From Phoma sp. XZ068 (lineage: Eukaryota > Ascomycota > Dothideomycetes > Pleosporales > Didymellaceae), in the NCBI GenBank assembly GCA_004835665.1, contig RBKR01000004.1:1984001-2048000 (forward strand): a DNA stretch of 64,000 nucleotides, in the 5' to 3' direction. Both the position numbers and the translations under genes were made by a program. Under the pieces are notes generated by a model, which worked only from the letters and a program-made list of their open reading frames with translations, had not been told where the DNA came from and did no database searches. Shown piece by piece: positions 58,201 through 64,000 of this stretch (its first letter is position 1; each line of letters begins with the position of its first letter).

Positions 58201-60369
58201 AAAGCCATTGGAGCCCAGTTTTCAGCGAAGAGCCGGTAAGCAATATCATTTCTCAGAGGGGACTTTTTCTCGGAATGCTGAATATGAGATAGGCTATGTG
58301 CAACAGCAAGACGTCCACCTTGAGACTTCAACAGTCCGTGAAGCATTACGTTTTAGCGCTATGCTACGGCAGCCTAAATCAGTATCGACGAAGGAGAAGT
58401 ACGACCATGTGGAAGGCGTGATCAAGGTTTATGTTCCACCAGCTCTACTTTGCGTTCTGTATTGACCATATTTAAGATGCTTGACATGAACGACTTTGCC
58501 GAGGCCATTGTCGGGGTACCTGGGGAAGGTCTTAACGTGGAGCAACGAAAGCAGCTCTCAATTGGTGTTGAACTAGCGGCCAAACCAGCCCTTCTGATAT
58601 TCCTCGATGAGCCGACAAGCGGTCTTGATGCACAAAGCTCATGGGCCATTATCGGGTTTCTCCGGAAACTCGCCAATAGCGGACAGGCTATCCTTGCCAC
58701 CATTCATCAACCCAGCTCCATTCTCTTCCAAGAGTTCGACCGCCTCCTTTTTCTTGGCAAGGGTGGGAGAACCGTGTACTTCGGCGAGATAGGTATCAAC
58801 TCAGAGACGCTCCTCAACTACTTTAAACAACATGGAGCCAGGCCCTGCACCGAGTCAGAAAATCCTGCCGAGTACATCCTGGAAATAGTGACCGCCAGAG
58901 AAAGCGGTAAATCTGGACAGACTTGGCCGGATATATGGAGGGGGAGTGAAGAACTCACAAGTGTCAAAGCCGAACAGGAGCGCATTCACCAGGAAGCGAG
59001 TGGTTTGAGCAGTGAGTCCACGGGTGGTGGTGATCATGATGAATTTGCCATGCCCTTGTCAACTCAGATTCTTCATAACACTATTCGGGTTTTCCAACAA
59101 TACTGGCGCACACCTTCCTACATCTGGGGGAAATTCCTGCTTGGTGTAGTGTCAGCCTTGTGAGCATTTGTCCAATCTCTTTAAGTGATAGAAAGCTCAC
59201 ACGACATAGATTCATTGGTTTTTCTTTTTTCGAGTCAGATACATCTCTCCAGGGCATGCAAAATGGAGTGTTTAGCATTTTCATGCTGACTTCAATTCTC
59301 AGCTCGCTCACTCAACAGGTCAGTCAGCCGAATGTGTTGAACTTTTGCATCGCTCATGTAAAATTAGATCATGCCTCGCTTCGTCATGCAAAGGTCACTG
59401 TATGAGGTCTGTTACTGATTCGATTAATGTCTTGAGGTCGTGAAGCTAATTGAGCCAAACAGATCCGCGAGCGCCCTTCGAAAATATACTCGTGGGCCGC
59501 CTTCATACTCGCCAACATCATAGTCGAAATCCCTTACCAATTTCTTCTTAGCATCGTAGTTTATGGATGTTACTATTATCCAGTATTTGGGTACGACTTT
59601 ATAGCTGCAGCATGTTCACTTATTCTGTCGCTGACAGGTAGCAGTGTCCAGTCTTCGGAGCGCCAAGTCCTGATCATGCTCTTCTGTATGCAGATCTTCA
59701 TCTTTGCTAGTACATTTGCGCACATGATCATTGCCGCGTTGCCTGATACTCAGACCGCTGGGACTGTTGCAACACTCCTCTTCTCTATGACCATGATATT
59801 TAATGGGCAAGTAAACCTGTTGACAATGAGAATGCTAGTGAGCTGATAATCGCAGTGTCTTTCAACCACCGCAGGCCCTTCCAGGATTCTGGATCTTCAT
59901 GTATCGCGTGAGTCCTCTGACATACATTGTTGGCGGCATTGCTGCAGCTGGTCTACACGGCCACACTGTCACATGCTCAGAGCAGGAAATCAGTGTATTC
60001 AATCCACCAAGTCGGTTCACTTGTGGCGCCTATCTCGAACCATACCTCGAAAACGCGCCCGGTCAGCTCCTGGATCCATTTGCCATGTCACAATGCCAGT
60101 ATTGCCCTCTATCAAGCTCCGACCAGTTTCTCGCAAAGTCTGGAATCACATGGAGCGTAGCTTGGCGGAACTTCGGAATTGTGTGGGTTTATATCGTTTT
60201 CAACATCTGTATGGCTATAACACTCTACTACGTCTTTAGGGTCAAGATGTGGGGTGGATCGGAGCCAACTCAGAGATTCAGCAAAGCTAAGGCTTGGTTC
60301 CAGCTAATAGGACTGTATGCTAAGTCTATCGTTGCGAGGTGGTGGGGCGAAGCGATTGACCCTGTTTAA
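55268..60369 (+). CDS. PDR-type (ABCG) multidrug ABC transporter
   Basis: Twelve exons: 55268-55874, 55928-56199, 56249-57066, 57166-57561, 57610-58235, 58293-58426, 58477-59159, 59210-59318, 59368-59406, 59463-59590, 59642-59806, 59856-60369, total about 1496 residues. Layout is (NBD-TMD) twice. NBD1: Walker A GRPGSGCSTFLKT (Cys in place of Lys, usual for this clade), signature VSGGERK, then WDNSTRGLDSATALEF. NBD2: Walker A GVSGAGKTTLLDVL, degenerate signature LNVEQRKQLSIGVE, Walker B IFLDEPTSGLDAQSS. The second membrane half includes MPRFVMQRSLYE, encoded by a 39-bp micro-exon, and ends with the usual aromatic tail. Intron 59807-59855 is GC-AG (GG|GCAAGT). One position in the first membrane half reads FCHPC where FYHP is usual. 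It exports hydrophobic compounds at the plasma membrane; the substrate is unknown. Confidence 0.93.
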
Positions 60370-61316
60370 GGATCCATTCGAAGGTGGATTACGAGTGTCT
60401 ATAAGGTCGCACTGTACTTTGTTACATAGTAAGACGTACCAGGGAATGGGATGTGGTGATGGCTGCATTAGGCTTCGCGAAGACTGTACGGGCATATCAA
60501 ATATCCATGCTCTCGCACTGTCCGAATCATTGCGCGCTGCTCCTTCTTCCTCCATTGTCTCTATTCCATCTTCTTCCATGCCGGTACGCATCTTCCCCTA
60601 CCCGAACGCACCATATCCCCATTACACACGGCTGTTGGCTCTCGCCCTACGTGTCTCACGATCGGTCGATACTACTACCGCAGTCCCCTATTGAACCATC
60701 AGGCGCCTCGCTGTCTTCGCGTGCCCGAAGTCTGGTCTCAGTAAATCATCCTTGCGAACCTCACAAGGCCTTTGATGCTGCAGGCTGTACGGTGTCCTTG
60801 GCTGTCTAGCTCATGCATCGGCCGTCCGCACATTATTGGCGTGCTATTGTCGCAGACACGGGTGTTATAAAGCGGGCGAAGCCAGCGGTCGCTTCGAGAG
60901 ATCTCTCTGCGCTAAATTCTAACTTGCTGGCGGAAAGAGGTACCTCATAGCTATAAGACCTTATCTTTGACATCAGTAGGGCAATCTCCGATTTGGTACA
61001 CTGGCTGTCCTGAGAGTGCATGGTGTCAGGAAAACAATGACAGCTTCTACTTGTGCATAAAGCTTGTCGCCCTACCAGAAATTCGACCATAAATAGGTCC
61101 TGGAACAGAATCATATGTTACTCCAGGAAATTATCTGTCACTTGAAAACTTATCTGAGATTCTGGTGGATGAAAATTGTAACAAATATGGACAAAGACAC
61201 GAGCACACCGCGTGCTGGGTTCGCAGTCAGGTCGAAAGTGGAGCATTCGAACTTCCTCCTCCGTAATCTGTCAGGTCGTCCACCAAACATCACAGGAGGA
61301 TGATTGGAAGAAGGAA
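60370..61316. other. Intergenic region between ABC transporter and MFS transporter 3' ends
   Basis: No gene is supported. Convergent transcription from both sides is expected to end here. Confidence 0.4.
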
Positions 61317-61484
61317 ATGCGCAAAAGGGAGACAAAAATGCGTGACAGGGAGATTGAAGGGTGTGAGAGAGAGGCAGAAATTGCCCAAAGGGGGAGAGAT
61401 GTGAGCAAACGGGAGCGAGACGTAGGCAAGTGGGAGAGGGAATTGTGCAGAACGATATCAGATTTAAACAAAAGAGAGAAATAA
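61317..61484 (+). other. Short charged coiled-coil-like reading frame, doubtful
   Basis: About 55 codons from an ATG at 61317, rich in Lys, Arg and Glu with repeating units such as KRERDVGKWERE. The frame continues upstream for about 35 codons without an ATG. It could be the end of a small spliced gene or a chance low-complexity frame. No homologue is known to me. Confidence 0.2.
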
Positions 61485-61747
61485 CGCTAGAGAAAACCAG
61501 CTGATCAGTGCGTGTCTCGAGATATTCCCATTTTGACCGCTGTGGCTAAGGACCAAGCTTAGCTTTGTGAGGCTCTCTTCAGCTCTTTTCGATCCTTTAT
61601 AGAACTTTTGTTGCACGCCAGCTCATTCTCTCTACTGAATATCTGAAGGCTGCAGATCTTTGCGCTCATTGGGACCCATATTACCTTGAACGATCGCAAA
61701 ACATCTGCATTTTAACGCACATTGGTGTTGGTATCGATCACGAGCGT

Positions 61748-63455
61748 CTACGAAAACGACGATTCGTTCAACATCCTACTCTTTCTTCGCAAAGTCGCGC
61801 CATATACTCTGAAAACGATAGGTATTGGTATCATGGCGGAAGAAAGGCAGGCGAGGAGTGTCCCTGCCCACTGTACTCCAAGATGCTCGAACATCTGTGT
61901 AGAAAACAAAGGGAAGCCTGCAGCAACCGCAGATCGAAGCATAATATTGGCCGCGACTGTCGAAGCTGCCCTGGTACACAGTGTGTCAGTTGATGCGAGT
62001 AAAAGGCACATCGCCACAGGCATTGAAAAGGAGGAACGGCTTACAAGGGTAGATAAGCATCCACAAGATAGTTGAAGCATGGCAAGAAGATGCAGAGTAC
62101 CCCAAAACCAATGAACGCCCCGGCTGCAACCGGCGCCATCCAATGAATTTCGTTCGTGAAACCTGTCCATGCGAACCTGCAAAATAAGTAAGCTCGAATG
62201 CATCTTTTAAATTTATCAGCACGGGAATAGTTGCACATACCAGAAGAGCCCAATCGGAAACACAAATGCCCCCAAAATGGGAGGGCCAAGGCGCCATTCC
62301 GGTACAACTTTGCCATCGTTCGCCTCAAGTTTCCGTGTGTACGGTCCATGTTGGCAAAGGATGAATATAAGCGCCATTACGATCCCTAGAACTAGTCCAA
62401 GGAAGGGTAATGATCTGATCCCTACAGGCATTCCATGGACATGGCTGAAGACATATGGATACGCTTTCAGCAGTGCGTAAACTAAACCATAGACAAACGA
62501 CATATACATAGAGACTAAGAGCACGACGGGCTCTGTGGCGAGCATACGTATTGGCCTTGTAAAATACTTTCGTATCACTGCGTCAGAGTCCACCTCGATT
62601 CGTTCTTGCTCTGCGTGAATAGCCCAGTTACCCGTCTGTCGACGTATAAGAACCGCCTTCTTGACCAAGACCAATGGGGCAGATGTTTCTTGCAAGAAGC
62701 ATAGCAAGAACAGGCAGCTGACAAGACTTAGTATGGCCGGTAGGTAAAGCGTCCAACGCCAGCCCAAATAACCTGCCGCGATGAATTCCCCAATGAACGG
62801 AGCTAAAAATGGTCCACCGAAAACTGTTAGAGCATAGAACTGTATCGCCATGCCCCGATAAGTGTTGTTGTAAATGTCCGACAGCACCGCAGGAACTACA
62901 CACAGCGGACTGGCACCAAACACACCAGCGAAAAAGCGGCAGATGATTAGTGTTTGGATGTCTTTGGAAGCTGCGCTGCCGATGGTGAACATTGCAGAAC
63001 CAAGCATCCCGATGCAGAGTGGCCAGCGCCGTCCTATGAGCTCGGAACCAGGCGCCCAGACAAACGGCCCAGATGCAAAACCCAGGACAAAGAGACTCGT
63101 ACCCAGGGCAGCGACAACATTTCCAACTCCGAATTCCTGGCTAGCTCCAGCTTCACCCGCAGCGAAGATGGCGCTGTTGAAGGATGCGACAAATGTCCCA
63201 CAACACGACGCAATGGCTATGTAAATTCTTGAGACGATGTCAGTACATTCTAAAGTCTTCATGCAGACATGCTTACTTCTTCGGCGTAGGCCAATGTTGC
63301 GGGTTCCAAGGATCGTGTGGCTCTTCAAACGTGACCACGTACTCTTTGAAATCCGGACAATGTGAGGGGCGTGGTCTTCTCCCCCCCATAAGCATCCAGT
63401 CTGTCTTTGAGCCATGTTCATCTGACTCTTGACCACTCTCAGGTGTTGAGAGCAT
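61748..63455 (-). CDS. DHA1-type MFS transporter (polyamine/drug antiporter group)
   Basis: Four exons on the minus strand: 63455-63277, 63227-62241, 62176-62045 and 61970-61748, about 506 residues. The acidic N-terminal tail ends with the subfamily signature DPWNPQHWP just before helix 1 (IYIAIASCCGTFVASFNSAI). Other landmarks are GPFVWAPGSELIGRRWPL in loop 2-3, RFFAGVFGASPLCVVPAVLSD in helix 5 and the following GGPFLAPFIGEFI. The later exons supply the last helices (NEIHWMAPVAAGAFIGFG and AGFPLFSTQMFEHLGVQWAG). Twelve transmembrane helices are expected at the plasma membrane. Family members move polyamines, azoles or toxic metabolites by proton antiport. The start is the first ATG of the open frame. 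Confidence 0.9.
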
Positions 63456-64000
63456 CTTTTGTAACAATGTATCTTCGAAGGGGCAATGATAGCAGGGTCA
63501 AACAAATAACGGAGATGAGAGACAGCTAGAGGAAATTGACGGAGGTAACAAGCAATGGATATTTGATTGCATAAGCTCTTTCAAAGAAGTATCTTTGGAA
63601 TAACAATGGAAAGTCTCATGCAGAGCTCTTGATAATTGGAAATAATGAGCGGAAATGGCGGCAGGTAGCGGCAGATAGCGGCGACCAGGCTACGATCAAA
63701 CAGCGGAAGTCGGCAAAATCATTGCGTGCTTGCAGCGTCTCAGACTATCGTCTTTTACTTTCAAATGACTCGTAGTCATCATTCTACTTCGGGTGACGGA
63801 GCCTAGCATGGCGTTTCGTGTTTTGCTCTCCCGGTCTGCGGCGGAGTGGCGGAGCGGGGAAGTGGCGGAGAGACATCAGGAAGCTGAGGGCAGGAAAATC
63901 TTTACTTTCTGACGTTCAGTCGCGTCACTGACGACTAGATTTCCGATTTATTGAATGCTGCCAGCGAGACGTTTCCCTTTCAATAGAACTGCCTTGCTAT
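63456..64000. promoter_or_regulatory. Upstream region of the MFS transporter with clustered CGG triplets
   Basis: Two patches with many CGG triplets spaced 5-12 bp apart, 63648-63715 (AGCGG and GGCGG repeats) and 63837-63870 (GGCGGAG repeats). CGG is the half-site recognised by Zn2Cys6 regulators. No gene is seen in this stretch. Confidence 0.3.

Noticed and set aside
57632..58465. Reading the 57-bp intron of the ABC gene (58236-58292) as coding
   Set aside because: It adds 19 residues inside the conserved QRRAGYVQQQD segment, has consensus borders and is absent from family sequences as known to me.

Overview
The window looks like a filamentous ascomycete chromosome, most likely a dothideomycete of Pleosporales type (taxon inferred, not proven). 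Introns are short (about 47-160 bp) with GT-AG or occasionally GC-AG borders and recognisable branch sites. Genes are compact on both strands, and the gene content is fungal: Zn2Cys6 regulator, PDR-type ABC transporter, fungal polyketide synthases, Nma111, Rtg2-type protein. Gene models below were spliced by hand so that every intron phase closes.

Left part (1-35 kb) is mostly ordinary and gene-dense. In order: the 3' part of SEC24 (+), a small conserved membrane protein (+), a cytochrome P450 (+) convergent with a Zn2Cys6 regulator (-), a BTB-domain protein (-), a decayed coding stretch (-), a small basic SANT-like protein (+), the HtrA-type protease NMA111 (+), a secreted HNH-type nuclease (-), a CWF19-like (CwfJ) factor (-) divergent from UTP20 (+), a membrane protein (+), and a POT/PTR2 peptide transporter (-).

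Middle part (35-55 kb) is plastic, with AT-rich stretches. It holds a highly-reducing PKS scrap (ER-KR junction), a non-reducing PKS that has lost its SAT, KS and most of its MAT domain, a stop-containing Ty1/copia reverse transcriptase scrap, a single orphan exon of ribosomal protein P2, an MFS sugar transporter (-), an Rtg2/Ppx-GppA protein (-), a decayed unknown gene, and a complete pogo/Fot1-type DNA transposon with 63-bp identical inverted repeats and a TA duplication.

Right part (53-64 kb) has a small zinc-ribbon protein (-), a 12-exon PDR-type ABC transporter (+) and a DHA1-type MFS transporter (-). Three transporters around PKS debris suggest a former secondary-metabolism or detoxification neighbourhood, but no complete biosynthetic cluster remains. 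I found no tRNA, rRNA or CRISPR. The most noteworthy items are the apparently young transposon with its duplicated motif in each inverted repeat, the truncated PKS with its foreign 5' junction, the orphan P2 exon, and the possible mitochondrial extension of NMA111. No clearly new multi-gene system was seen.
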